Source: Bacillota bacterium (lineage in GTDB: Bacteria > Bacillota > Clostridia > Lachnospirales > Lachnospiraceae). Taken from it: a stretch of 64,000 nt of DNA. The notes under the pieces were generated by a model, which searched no databases, was not told the origin of the DNA, and worked only from the letters and a program-made list of their open reading frames with translations. The stretch covers positions 1-64,000 of the forward strand of contig JAEYQV010000114.1 in the NCBI GenBank assembly GCA_023409835.1, written 5' to 3'. Of this stretch, positions 45,301 to 52,678 are shown one piece after another (position 1 is the stretch's first letter; the number at the start of each line of letters is the position of its first letter). A program made the position numbers and the translations under genes.

Positions 45301-46125
45301 ATCTATACCGCCAGAAATAAGGTAGCTAAGCCGAAGGTATTCATTCCGGTATTCCCGGGTACAAATTGTGAATATGACTCATGGAAGGCCTTTAAGAATG
45401 CCGGTGCTGATATAGAAACGATAGTTTTCCGCAATTTGACAGCCGAGAACATAAGAGAGTCTGTGGGGGCCTTTGCTGGAGGCATTAAGGGGGCACAGAT
45501 TCTCATGTTCCCCGGTGGCTTTTCCGCAGGTGACGAGCCGGATGGCTCCGGTAAATTCATTGCAACTGCGTTCCGTAATGAAAGAATCAAGGAAGCGGTC
45601 AGTGATCTTTTAAATAACAGGGACGGTCTGGCTCTGGGTATCTGCAACGGTTTCCAGGCACTGATAAAGCTGGGGCTGGTTCCCTACGGAGAGATTACCC
45701 CACAGAAGGAGGATTCTCCAACCCTGATTACAAACAGCATCGGACGGCATATCTCAAAAGCCGTGTATACGAAGGTTGTTACTAATAAATCACCCTGGCT
45801 GATGAAGGCGGAGCTCGGAGGAATTTATTCGATACCGGCTTCTCATGGAGAGGGCCGCTTCGTAGCAAGCGAGGAATGGATCAAGAAATTATTTGAACAG
45901 GGTCAGGTTGCCACCCAATATGTCGACATTAATGGCAATCCTACGATGGATCCGGATTATAATCCGAACGGCTCCTATTATGCGATCGAGGGTATCACCA
46001 GTCCTGACGGTAGGGTACTTGGTAAGATGACTCACTCCGAACGTAGAGGAGATGCAGTGGCTATTAATATTTCAGGAAATCAAAATCAGCATATATTCGA
46101 AGCTGGTGTAGAATATTTTAGATAG
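42340..46125 (+). CDS. purL: Phosphoribosylformylglycinamidine synthase, single-chain clostridial type
   Basis: A 1261-residue enzyme converting FGAR, ATP and glutamine to FGAM. The synthetase part (about residues 200-985) has DTYWSDHCRHTTF near residue 225, ETHNHPTEIEPFGGAATCLGG and the repeated AIRS-like folds. The glutaminase part (about residues 1000-1261) has the Cys nucleophile in LGICNGFQALIKLG near residue 1100 and SHGEGRF with the downstream His/Glu. Firmicutes such as Bacillus split this into PurL, PurQ and PurS; this long form matches the clade II (TIGR01857) proteins of Clostridia. I chose the ATG at 42340 because AAAGGAG lies 8 nt upstream; a TTG at 42331 is rejected. Terminator at 46156. 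Confidence 0.95.
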   Translation: MNKVRRIYVEKKSSYAVRAKELKTELRNYLGMKGLQSVRVLIRYDIENISEETYWKALGTVFSEPPVDILTEETFASEAEDRIFSVEYLPGQFDQRADSAEQCVKLLNEQEVPVIRSATTYVLTGDITEEEFERIKAYCINPVDSRETNEVKPMTLVAEYDEPSDVVVLEGFQDMGAEELFELYSSLSLAMTFEDFKHIRNYFHTEEKRDPSMTEIRVLDTYWSDHCRHTTFLTELKDIRFEEGYYTEPIKAAYQSYITEREKLYKGRDDKYISLMDIALLGMKKLRADGKLDDMEVSDEINACSIIVPVEIDGKTEEWLVFFKNETHNHPTEIEPFGGAATCLGGAIRDPLSGRGYVYQAMRVTGAADPTVSVKDTLKGKLAQRKICTGAAAGYSSYGNQIGLATGLVDEIYHPGYVAKRLEIGAVIGAAPRKNVIRENSDPGDIIILLGGRTGRDGLGGATGSSKIHTTESIETCGAEVQKGNAPTERKLQRLFRREEVSRLIKKCNDFGAGGVSVAIGELAAGLHINLDQVPKKYAGLDGTELAISESQERMAVVVDPKNVDKMLAFAEEENLEAVVVAEVTEAPRLVMEWRGNEIVNLSRAFLDTNGAHQEATAFVQMPAKEDNYLETGATGILSEASDLKTKWLKNLSVLNVCSKKGLVEMFDSSIGAATVTMPYGGKYQLSPIQTMTAKLPVTEGSCDTVSMMSYGFDPYLSSWSPFHGSVYAVLTSVAKIVAAGGDHTKIRFTFQEFFRRLGNDPKRWGEPLVALLGAYDAQVKLGLPSIGGKDSMSGTFNDIDVPPTLVSFAVDMAKTGDIVTTELKKPGNVLVEFKIKKDSYELPEYDQAGSLYSRITGLMRSGRIISAFAEGFGGIAEAVSKMAFGNKLGVQLSEELTEKELFLPGYGALIAEMTEQEAKALNASFAEEEYAQIGTITTDGDFRYKDTVITMEEALNSWTGTLEKVYPTRPQTEEGVLATKLYDAKRIYTARNKVAKPKVFIPVFPGTNCEYDSWKAFKNAGADIETIVFRNLTAENIRESVGAFAGGIKGAQILMFPGGFSAGDEPDGSGKFIATAFRNERIKEAVSDLLNNRDGLALGICNGFQALIKLGLVPYGEITPQKEDSPTLITNSIGRHISKAVYTKVVTNKSPWLMKAELGGIYSIPASHGEGRFVASEEWIKKLFEQGQVATQYVDINGNPTMDPDYNPNGSYYAIEGITSPDGRVLGKMTHSERRGDAVAINISGNQNQHIFEAGVEYFR

Positions 46126-46155
46126 TAAAATCGCTATTATCTTATCATTGGGGAC

Positions 46156-46194
46156 GAAAGAGGCCGGTAAGCACATGACTTATCGGCTTCTTTC
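46156..46194 (+). terminator. Terminator after purL
   Basis: GAAAGAGGCCGGTAAG pairs with CTTATCGGCTTCTTTC around a 7-nt loop. Confidence 0.65.
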
Positions 46195-46405
46195 ATGTAC
46201 GTAGCGCAAATAAACGAAAGACATATAACATGAACGGAAGGAACACTTCTCCCCAGAATGATCACAGCTTAGCCGGAGGATATAGGTATAGAGTTATAAC
46301 CTTTATCAATAGATAATTATTAGACGAATTCATTCCATATTACTATAATGTAATTAGTTGGTAACCTACAGTATTTTATAACCTATATCGTACGGAGGAG
46401 AGATA

Positions 46406-47899
46406 ATGAAGAGACTTAAAAAGCTGGCAATTGTAATCTGCTTAATGTTAATCGCCTGCATGATTGTTGAATCAGCCTATCTGCCCGGTTTCGCAAGGGC
46501 GGCTGTATCGGCACCCACTCTTAAGCAAAATAAACTGAATGTCAGGGTTGGAGCTAAAGTAAAGCTTGATTTGAATAATAAAATTACCAAAGCAACCTAC
46601 ACCTTCCAGAGCAGTAATACGAAGGTGGCATCCGTTACGAAGGCCGGTACGGTTACCGGTGTGAAGGCAGGCACAGCAACGATTACGGTAACACAGACCT
46701 ATAACAAGAAGAAGACAGAACTTGGCAAGGCTACGATTACAGTACAGCCTAAGCTTGATTATGATAAGATGATAAAAGGCTCTTTGGTCAGCACAGGCAA
46801 TAACTTCCGTATGAAGAAAGCAATTGAGAAGGCGCAGAAGGGTGAGGATGTAACGCTTGCATTTATCGGCGGCTCCATTACGGAGGGCGCTCTTGCTCGC
46901 TCAGTAGAACAGAGCTGGTCCTATCTGGCCTTTGATTACTTTAAGAAGACCTTTGGTAAGGGTGACGGCTCCAACGTTCATTATGTGAATGCGGGTATGT
47001 CGGGAACACCTTCCTCCCTCGGCATGATACGTTATCAGAGAGATGTGGTTGACCGGTCCGAGGGTGCTCCGGATATAGTATTCGTAGAATTTGCCGTAAA
47101 TGATGCGGATGACTACACGAACGGTGATGCCTTCGAGAGTCTTGTACGCAATATTCTGAATGCAGAGAATCAGCCGGCGGTTGTATTGATGTTCAGTGTG
47201 TTCCAGAGCGGCAGATGGAATCTTCAGGACAGATTACAGCCGGTGGGAGAACACTATAACCTTCCGATGATCAGCATAAAGAATGCAATTGTTCCTTACT
47301 TAAACACAACTGCCCTGCTGGACGGAGAATTCTGGGCGGCGGACGGCTGGCACCCTATGGATTACGGTCATAAAATTATGGGTGACTGCGTTAACTATTA
47401 CTTTGACGTATTGAATAAGGAAACAAAGGCAGAGTCAGACATCACAATCCCTGATAAAGCCAGGATTGGCAAATCCTTTGAAGGCATTCGGATGATCGAT
47501 TCGAAAAATATTCCGGAGGGAATAACCATTAAAGCAGGCGACTTCTCCGCAACCGATATGGTTTTAGGAACCTTTATGTATGCACCGTCGACAAAGACCT
47601 TCCCGAACAACTGGATGCACTCGGCTAAGGCAGGAAAGAATAGCTTTAAAATGACACTGGAGTGTAAGAATCTGGTTATGGTCTACAAGATGGGATCAAT
47701 GATAAGCTTTGGTGCGGTGGATATCTATGTAGACGGAGTTAAGGTGAAGACCTTTAACGGCTCAAGCGGCTGGAACAATCCTAAGACAGAGGTAATCCTT
47801 AAAAACGAAGCTTCTGCAAAGCACACCATTGAGATTAAGATGGCAGCAGGCAGTGAGGCAAAGGACTTCTCTATCCTTGCCTTTGGTTATACCAAATAA
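46406..47899 (+). CDS. Secreted SGNH-fold esterase with Ig-like (BIG2) domain
   Basis: A 497-residue exported protein. Residues 1-32 are a signal peptide (KRLKKLAIVICLMLIACMIVES...ARA). Residues about 34-115 are a bacterial Ig-like group 2 domain (KVASVTKAGTVTGVKAGTATITVT). The SGNH hydrolase spans about 125-335: block I FIGGSITEG with the catalytic Ser, VEFAVNDADDY as block III, and AADGWHPMDYGH with the catalytic Asp/His. The last 130 residues are a beta-rich accessory domain. It probably deacetylates surface or plant polysaccharide outside the cell. GGAGGAGA precedes the ATG. It is monocistronic. Confidence 0.85.
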   Translation: MKRLKKLAIVICLMLIACMIVESAYLPGFARAAVSAPTLKQNKLNVRVGAKVKLDLNNKITKATYTFQSSNTKVASVTKAGTVTGVKAGTATITVTQTYNKKKTELGKATITVQPKLDYDKMIKGSLVSTGNNFRMKKAIEKAQKGEDVTLAFIGGSITEGALARSVEQSWSYLAFDYFKKTFGKGDGSNVHYVNAGMSGTPSSLGMIRYQRDVVDRSEGAPDIVFVEFAVNDADDYTNGDAFESLVRNILNAENQPAVVLMFSVFQSGRWNLQDRLQPVGEHYNLPMISIKNAIVPYLNTTALLDGEFWAADGWHPMDYGHKIMGDCVNYYFDVLNKETKAESDITIPDKARIGKSFEGIRMIDSKNIPEGITIKAGDFSATDMVLGTFMYAPSTKTFPNNWMHSAKAGKNSFKMTLECKNLVMVYKMGSMISFGAVDIYVDGVKVKTFNGSSGWNNPKTEVILKNEASAKHTIEIKMAAGSEAKDFSILAFGYTK

Positions 47900-47971
47900 T
47901 TTACGCTTTTCAATCTTCCTTTTATTAACAGCCCCTTACCGATGAGAGTTGGTAGGGGGCTGCTTATTCTT

Positions 47972-48004
47972 GGCGGTTGGTGCCACAGGCAGAAAATCCG
48001 GCTG
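47972..48004 (+). repeat. Dispersed palindromic repeat, copy 4
   Basis: GCGGTTGG-TGCCAC-AGGCAG-AAAATCCGGCTG: full copy with a 2-nt deletion in the left inner arm, between convergent SGNH and ligase genes. Confidence 0.75.
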
Positions 48005-48013
48005 TCTAAGTAT

Positions 48014-48934
48014 TTATATTCTGCAGTCCTTTGGATCAACATCATCGCGAAACCCCTTAAATACCGGTTGTCTGAGTGTTCCCTTGTCATTGGGCATATA
48101 CTGTACGACACAAACCAGATCCGGCTGAAACCATACTGCATCCTCATTACCGGGAGGGGTGACTAAGAAGGGGGAATGCTCCGTTGTCTTCAAGCTGCGT
48201 AAGGCACCATACCTTACCCCGAAGGTAACATGGCCCTGGTAGGTCAGCTCTGTTCCGTTATAAAGCCCCAGAATGATACTTGTAACACCTTTTTCTTTAT
48301 TAATGTAACCACACACTACAAAGTCTTTATCTGCCAGGAGCTTGAACTTGACCCAGTCCTTCGTCCTCTTATCAAAATAATACCTGCTGCTCATTCTCTT
48401 GGCAACCACACCCTCCAGCTTTTGGCTTTTCGCCACCTCAAAGAGTTCAATCCCCTTCTCAGGTATAAAACGGCTGATAGCTAGCTTCGGAGTCTCAGTA
48501 ACTGTACTTTTTAGAATATCCTTACGGTTCAGCAGAGTCAGCTCAGAGAGTTCCCGGTCCTTCAGATACAGAATATCATAAGCCACGAAGCAGGCAGGAA
48601 ACTGTTCCGAAGACAGCCTTAGCTTGAAGGAATTCGTTGTCAAAGCCCTTTTCTGCAGTTCAAAGAAATCCGGCACACCATTCCTTAGGATGACCAGTTC
48701 TCCGTCCAGGATACACCGCTCCTTCACCTGCCGGTGTATATCCGACAATTCCGGAACCTTCGGCAGCAACCGCAGGTTTCTTTTGTTCCTGAGCTCAGTT
48801 TCCCGATCCAGATAGGCGATACAACGGATTCCGTCCAGCTTCAGCTCATAGATCCAGTCAGGGTCATTGAAGGGCTCCGTCATCTCGGAAATCAGCATAG
48901 GCTTCACATTTTTTTCTATAAATAAATCCATCAT
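48014..48934 (-). CDS. ligD: ATP-dependent DNA ligase, LigD-ligase type (NHEJ)
   Basis: A 306-residue ATP-dependent DNA ligase. The nucleotidyl-transfer lysine is K32 in ELKLDGIR (motif I); LDGELVIL (motif III), EGVVAKRMSSRYY (motif IV) and DWVKFKL (motif V) follow, and the last 90 residues form the OB-fold. It corresponds to the ligase domain of LigD only; the polymerase and 3'-phosphoesterase domains are not fused and not seen in this window. Its ATG overlaps the Ku stop by 4 nt (ATGA), so the two are translationally coupled and act together in end joining. Confidence 0.9.
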   Translation of the reverse strand: MMDLFIEKNVKPMLISEMTEPFNDPDWIYELKLDGIRCIAYLDRETELRNKRNLRLLPKVPELSDIHRQVKERCILDGELVILRNGVPDFFELQKRALTTNSFKLRLSSEQFPACFVAYDILYLKDRELSELTLLNRKDILKSTVTETPKLAISRFIPEKGIELFEVAKSQKLEGVVAKRMSSRYYFDKRTKDWVKFKLLADKDFVVCGYINKEKGVTSIILGLYNGTELTYQGHVTFGVRYGALRSLKTTEHSPFLVTPPGNEDAVWFQPDLVCVVQYMPNDKGTLRQPVFKGFRDDVDPKDCRI

Positions 48935-49713
48935 GCTGTACCACTAAGCTTCTGGGTCTGTGACATAGCGATTGTCCTCTGAAGAGCTTCCATCAGGTCA
49001 ATGACATTATTCGGAGCGGAGGTATCAACAGCAACAATATCCTCTCCCCGGATTTTCTGCATAATGGCATCCCGGAGTCTCTCCTGATATTCATCCTTAT
49101 AGGCTTCTGCCTGAAAGGGCATTGTCATGGAATTAATCAGTGTCTTTGCCATCGTAAGCTCCGCATCATTTAAATCGATCGGAGGAAGCTGCTTCGGAAT
49201 AGGAACGATTTCGTCCTGATAGAAGAGGGTTTTGGCTATGATACCGTCTTCCGTTGGATAGAGTACAATCAGGTTCTCCTTCGTTCCGATCACTGTTTTC
49301 GCCAAGGCCACCTTATTCTCGGAAAACATGGCTGACCTTAGTAGCTCATAGGCCTTCTCCGCACCAGCCTCCGGGAGGGCATAATAATTTCTTTCATAAT
49401 ATATCTGGTTAATTTCCGGAAGGTTTACAAACTGAATTATGTGTATGGTCTTGTCCTTTCTGGTCTTAATCTTCTCAAGCTCCTCCTGAGTCATTACGAT
49501 ATATTTATCTGTTTCATACTCATAGCCCTTTATGATCTCCTCATTTTTAACCTCCTTGTTGCAGCTGGGACAATATTTCTTGTATTTTACTCTCTCCTTC
49601 GTGTCTTTACAAAGCTGGTTAAATTTCACATCATTATCCCTGGTTGTGGTATATAAGCCGACAGGGATATATAGTAATCCCAAAGAGATGGCACCCTTAT
49701 GAGAAACACCCAT
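48931..49713 (-). CDS. ku: Ku-family DNA end-binding protein (NHEJ)
   Basis: A 260-residue bacterial Ku protein. It starts MGVSHKGAISLGLLYIPVGLYT, contains KYKKYCPSCNKEVKNEEIIKGYEYE with a zinc-like CxxC, and the central RNYYALPEAGAEKAYELLRSAM typical of Ku. The homodimer ring binds DNA ends and recruits the ligase encoded next, forming a minimal two-protein NHEJ system. Two-gene operon, divergent from the lipoprotein gene. AGGTG lies about 7 nt before the start. Confidence 0.93.
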   Translation of the reverse strand: MGVSHKGAISLGLLYIPVGLYTTTRDNDVKFNQLCKDTKERVKYKKYCPSCNKEVKNEEIIKGYEYETDKYIVMTQEELEKIKTRKDKTIHIIQFVNLPEINQIYYERNYYALPEAGAEKAYELLRSAMFSENKVALAKTVIGTKENLIVLYPTEDGIIAKTLFYQDEIVPIPKQLPPIDLNDAELTMAKTLINSMTMPFQAEAYKDEYQERLRDAIMQKIRGEDIVAVDTSAPNNVIDLMEALQRTIAMSQTQKLSGTA

Positions 49714-49842
49714 ATTAACACCTCGATTCCTATCATTTTATATTTTTATTAGTATTTGTGATAGCCACCCCAAAAATTCTGCGAATCCATACGAATTGTA
49801 TAATATAAATGCAGAAAAAACATTTTGTGCCTGTTTTATCAG

Positions 49843-49865
49843 AATGGCAGGCTAGTCCTGCCATT
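49843..49865. other. Perfect 9-bp hairpin in the Ku-lipoprotein spacer
   Basis: AATGGCAGG / CCTGCCATT around CTAGT. Part of a structured 480-bp spacer. Confidence 0.6.
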
Positions 49866-49922
49866 TCCTCCTTACTGATGCATTTATCAAAGCATACACC
49901 AAGATCCCCACTACAGACGTTA

Positions 49923-49973
49923 TCAGGAAGCCCCCGATTTATGCACCCCAAGCGTAGACCGGGGGCTCCCTGA
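49923..49973. other. Long GC-rich stem in the Ku-lipoprotein spacer
   Basis: TCAGG-AAGCCCCCG / CGGGGGCT-CCCTGA arms continue inward through GATTTATGC / GCGTAGAC with transition-type (G-U compatible) mismatches around CACCCCAA. The AAGCCCCC...GGGGGCT look recalls right ends of IS200/IS605-group elements, but no transposase is present. Could be a decayed element end or a structured RNA. Confidence 0.55.
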
Positions 49974-50015
49974 TGGAAGAAATTACGAATCAGTTTATTG
50001 AAATAGCTGCTGTAT

Positions 50016-50049
50016 AATAAAAATGCCATGTAAATGGAACATTTTTATT
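50016..50049. terminator. AT-rich hairpin in the Ku-lipoprotein spacer
   Basis: AATAAAAATG-CCAT / ATGG-AA-CATTTTTATT perfect arms with a GTAA loop: terminator-like in both directions. Confidence 0.5.
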
Positions 50050-50193
50050 TCGAACGATTGCTTCCTTCCTATGAATTAGATATCGGTAATCCTGGGCATG
50101 CTATTATAAGAATATAGCAAATACAGAGAAACAGGTTGATGAAATCAAATTCAACGATAATTAAGATTCTGATGAGAATATGGAGGTAAAGAT

Positions 50194-51147
50194 ATGAATA
50201 GGCGGATAGCGTTGTTCCTGATGGTATTAATCATTATTAATCTGTCGGGGTGCGGTACGAAAAAAAATGAAAATAACAATACAAATAACGGAAATAATAC
50301 AACAAATAACCAAACCGGTGAGGCGCAAAACAATGCGAATACCGGCAATAATGCAGATACGACCCAGAATGCTGCTTCAGGAAACGGATCGTCCGGAGGA
50401 AAAGCAACGGCGGTAACAATTGATGAGAAGATATTATATGATCAGAAGGGAATAAAAATTACGGCGACCTCACTGAAGGAGGATACCTTTCTCGGACCGG
50501 AAATCAATCTTCTGATTGAAAACAACACAAATACTGACGTAACAGTCCAGGCACGGGATGTATCTGTCAACAATTTAATGATAGAACCTACTTTTTCCAG
50601 TGATGTGGCTGCCGGAAAAAAAGCAAATGATTCCATCTCTTTTCTACAGGATGATCTGGAGAGGAATGCGATAGATAAGATTGCTACGGTTGAGCTCCGA
50701 TTCATCATCTTTAATACGGATACTCTGGATACAATTACTGAGTCAGATATGATAACGATTAATACCTCTGCCAAAGAAAGTTATGTTCAGAGCTATGATG
50801 ATAGCGGTAAGGTGTTATTTGACAAGGGGAAGGTAAGAATCATTGAGAAAGGGCTTGCTTCGGATGAATTCCTGGGACCTGAAATCAAGGTCTATATTGA
50901 GAATAACTCGGATAAGTTTATTACCGTCCAGACGCAGAACGTGTCCGTGAACGGCTATATGGTTGAACCTATCTTCTCCAGTGATCTTGCTCCCGGCAAG
51001 AAAGTCAATGATGGAATTACTTTTATGGATCTGGCTGATAACGGAATTGATAAGATTAGTAATGTGGAGCTGACTTTTATCATCTTTGATGCAAATACCC
51101 TGGATACAATTACAGAATCGGATGTCATTAAATTATCCTATCAATGA
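50194..51147 (+). CDS. Lipoprotein with two tandem DUF4352-like domains
   Basis: A 317-residue lipoprotein. The signal ends in the lipobox LSGC (Cys20), followed by an Asn/Thr/Gly-rich linker to about residue 75. Two homologous domains of about 110 residues follow: each contains ILYD/VLFD, FLGPEI, an IENN segment, VSVNxxMxEPxFSSD-xAxGKK, IDKI and a final TLDTITESD. This is an internal duplication of a beta-sandwich typical of DUF4352/DUF5067-like lipoproteins. It would sit on the outer face of the membrane with unknown ligand. GGAGG lies about 8 nt before the ATG. Confidence 0.85.
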   Translation: MNRRIALFLMVLIIINLSGCGTKKNENNNTNNGNNTTNNQTGEAQNNANTGNNADTTQNAASGNGSSGGKATAVTIDEKILYDQKGIKITATSLKEDTFLGPEINLLIENNTNTDVTVQARDVSVNNLMIEPTFSSDVAAGKKANDSISFLQDDLERNAIDKIATVELRFIIFNTDTLDTITESDMITINTSAKESYVQSYDDSGKVLFDKGKVRIIEKGLASDEFLGPEIKVYIENNSDKFITVQTQNVSVNGYMVEPIFSSDLAPGKKVNDGITFMDLADNGIDKISNVELTFIIFDANTLDTITESDVIKLSYQ

Positions 51148-51228
51148 GCCATAAACAAGGAGTTGTTGTACGAAATGTGCGGCGCTCTTTCACGCTGGAG
51201 ATGTTTATCACATATGATATCTGCAAAT

Positions 51229-51298
51229 ATAGCGTGTTACTATTAATTCATCAGAGACACGAAAACGATCTCTTTATGGATTGATAGCAACACGCTAT
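51229..51298. terminator. Large inverted repeat between convergent genes
   Basis: About 29-nt arms: ATAGCGTGTTACTATTAAT... (from 51229) against the complement ending at 51298, differing mainly by transitions, around CACGAAAACG. It lies between the lipoprotein gene and the oppositely oriented sigma operon, suiting a bidirectional terminator. Confidence 0.6.
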
Positions 51299-51325
51299 TC
51301 CTATATCCTCATCTTACGCTGAAAA

Positions 51326-51637
51326 TTAACGGATACATAGTTCGGCATGTCGGAGGGCATAATCAAGGCTAACGTCTGCGATTGCAAGACCCATCGCAAA
51401 GAAGGTCAGCAGGATGATCAGGGCAAAAGCCACCTTATCATAAACCAGGTTATCCTGTTCTTTCCGACTAAAGTTCGTAATTAAAATTTCGCCTCCCAGG
51501 GAGATGAAGATGACCGGCCATAGCTTAAATATGATTTCGTATGAGAGCTCAGGGAAAAGAATCCTCGCCAGGAACAGGATACCGAATATAATCAGCATAC
51601 AGCCCAGGGTTACTGTACCTATTTTATGTTGTTTCAT
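51326..51637 (-). CDS. Small three-helix membrane protein (LiaF-TM/DUF5668-like)
   Basis: A 103-residue membrane protein with three hydrophobic helices (about residues 8-26, 35-53, 67-90), resembling the LiaI/LiaF transmembrane region. It is the last gene of the sigma operon and overlaps the preceding gene by 4 nt (ATGA). As part of this operon it may be a target or sensor of envelope stress. No catalytic motif. Confidence 0.72.
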   Translation of the reverse strand: MKQHKIGTVTLGCMLIIFGILFLARILFPELSYEIIFKLWPVIFISLGGEILITNFSRKEQDNLVYDKVAFALIILLTFFAMGLAIADVSLDYALRHAELCIR

Positions 51638-52203
51638 AGGAGCTTACCTCCTTTATCCTCGTTAAGAGTAAGTGCTTCCTTCTGATCAAGCTCCTTCTTC
51701 TTTCCAAGAATTAGCCAGAAGCCAAGGGCAATGATAGCACAGCCGACTAACATCTGAGGGAAATAGTGACCAATGGAATAGATAATATCTCTTACGTAAT
51801 CCGGCAGTAAATCCTCCACAATACCATACATATTATTCCATAGAATAGAGGCTCCGATTAGAATTAAAACCAAAGCAAATACATTGCGGTACTTATGCTG
51901 CAGTAGCTTCAGTTTCTCTGACTGAATTCCTGTAAAGTTAATATGGCTGTCCTCCATGGCAGCAAACTCCGCATCCGGCAGGGCTCTCAGGTTATGCACC
52001 TCGAAGAAGCTGTAGAACCAGATAATCGGAATCGCAAATAACAAAGAACTTAAATTTAACCAGACAGAAACAAAAATGATACCCCAGAAGATCAGCATAA
52101 TACTTAAACCTCTCTTCATAAAACCAATATACATTTCACCTGCTCCGGGTACAAGGGAGCAAATAAAAGCTAAAAAACTACTTTTCCTTCTCTTCATCAT
52201 CAT
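51634..52203 (-). CDS. Membrane protein of the sigma-factor operon (TM2-like N-terminus)
   Basis: A 189-residue membrane protein (or 187, since three ATG codons are in a row and GGAGG best fits the second or third). It opens with MKRRKSSFLAFICSLVPGAGEMYIGFMKRGLSIM, a TM2-domain-like first part, then helices near residues 30-70 and 100-170. It starts inside the end of the anti-sigma gene (26-nt overlap), so is translationally coupled. Probable role: partner of the anti-sigma factor or envelope protein; not established. Confidence 0.75.
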   Translation of the reverse strand: MMMKRRKSSFLAFICSLVPGAGEMYIGFMKRGLSIMLIFWGIIFVSVWLNLSSLLFAIPIIWFYSFFEVHNLRALPDAEFAAMEDSHINFTGIQSEKLKLLQHKYRNVFALVLILIGASILWNNMYGIVEDLLPDYVRDIIYSIGHYFPQMLVGCAIIALGFWLILGKKKELDQKEALTLNEDKGGKLL

Positions 52204-52678
52204 TGACCTCCGTATTCATAATGTTATCGGAAAATTTTAAAAGACTATTGTTTAAAGAGTCCATATTATCCCGGATGGAAGCAGTAAGAGAGACAGTAAT
52301 TCCGGGCTTATTCTGCCTTAAATCCGACTGGGGAACGGTGTGCTTATTGCCCAGGGTGATTGTCAGGAACAGAATCAACAGAGCACCTGCCATCGCAGTG
52401 CCTACCTTTAGGCTGTACAGAAAGAGCTGCATCCGCTTGGAGACCTCCCGGGCGTGTTTCGCCAGCCGTGCCTCGGGCTGCCGTACAGCCCTTAACAGAT
52501 TTGCCTTCAGATCTATTGGTGCTTTGATCAGATTCTCCTTCATGCTGTCAGCAAATACTTCGGAACAGAAGTTACAGGAGCAGATATGTTCCAGGAAAGC
52601 TTCCTTTTCTCCTGCAGACATTTGGTTATTATGAAATGCGGTCAAAGCTTCCTTTGAAATATGGTTATGTTCACTCAT
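52178..52678 (-). CDS. Anti-sigma factor with zf-HC2 zinc finger
   Basis: A 166-residue membrane-anchored anti-sigma factor. Residues about 1-45 hold the HxxxCxxC-type zinc finger (AFLEHICSCNFCSEVF), followed by one transmembrane helix near residues 88-108 (LYSLKVGTAMAGALLILFLTITLG) and an outside tail. It would hold the ECF sigma factor encoded just upstream at the membrane until a signal arrives. Its ATG overlaps the sigma stop by 8 nt (ATGAGTGA), the usual sigma/anti-sigma coupling. Confidence 0.85.
   Translation of the reverse strand: MSEHNHISKEALTAFHNNQMSAGEKEAFLEHICSCNFCSEVFADSMKENLIKAPIDLKANLLRAVRQPEARLAKHAREVSKRMQLFLYSLKVGTAMAGALLILFLTITLGNKHTVPQSDLRQNKPGITVSLTASIRDNMDSLNNSLLKFSDNIMNTEVNDDEEKEK

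Noticed and set aside
49923..49973. Complete IS200/IS605 element
   Set aside because: Only an end-like stem; no tnpA or tnpB reading frame nearby.
49733..50029. 98-residue minus-strand frame in the ku-lipoprotein spacer
   Set aside because: It runs through three strong hairpins, has no clear ribosome site and no recognisable family; treated as non-coding structure.
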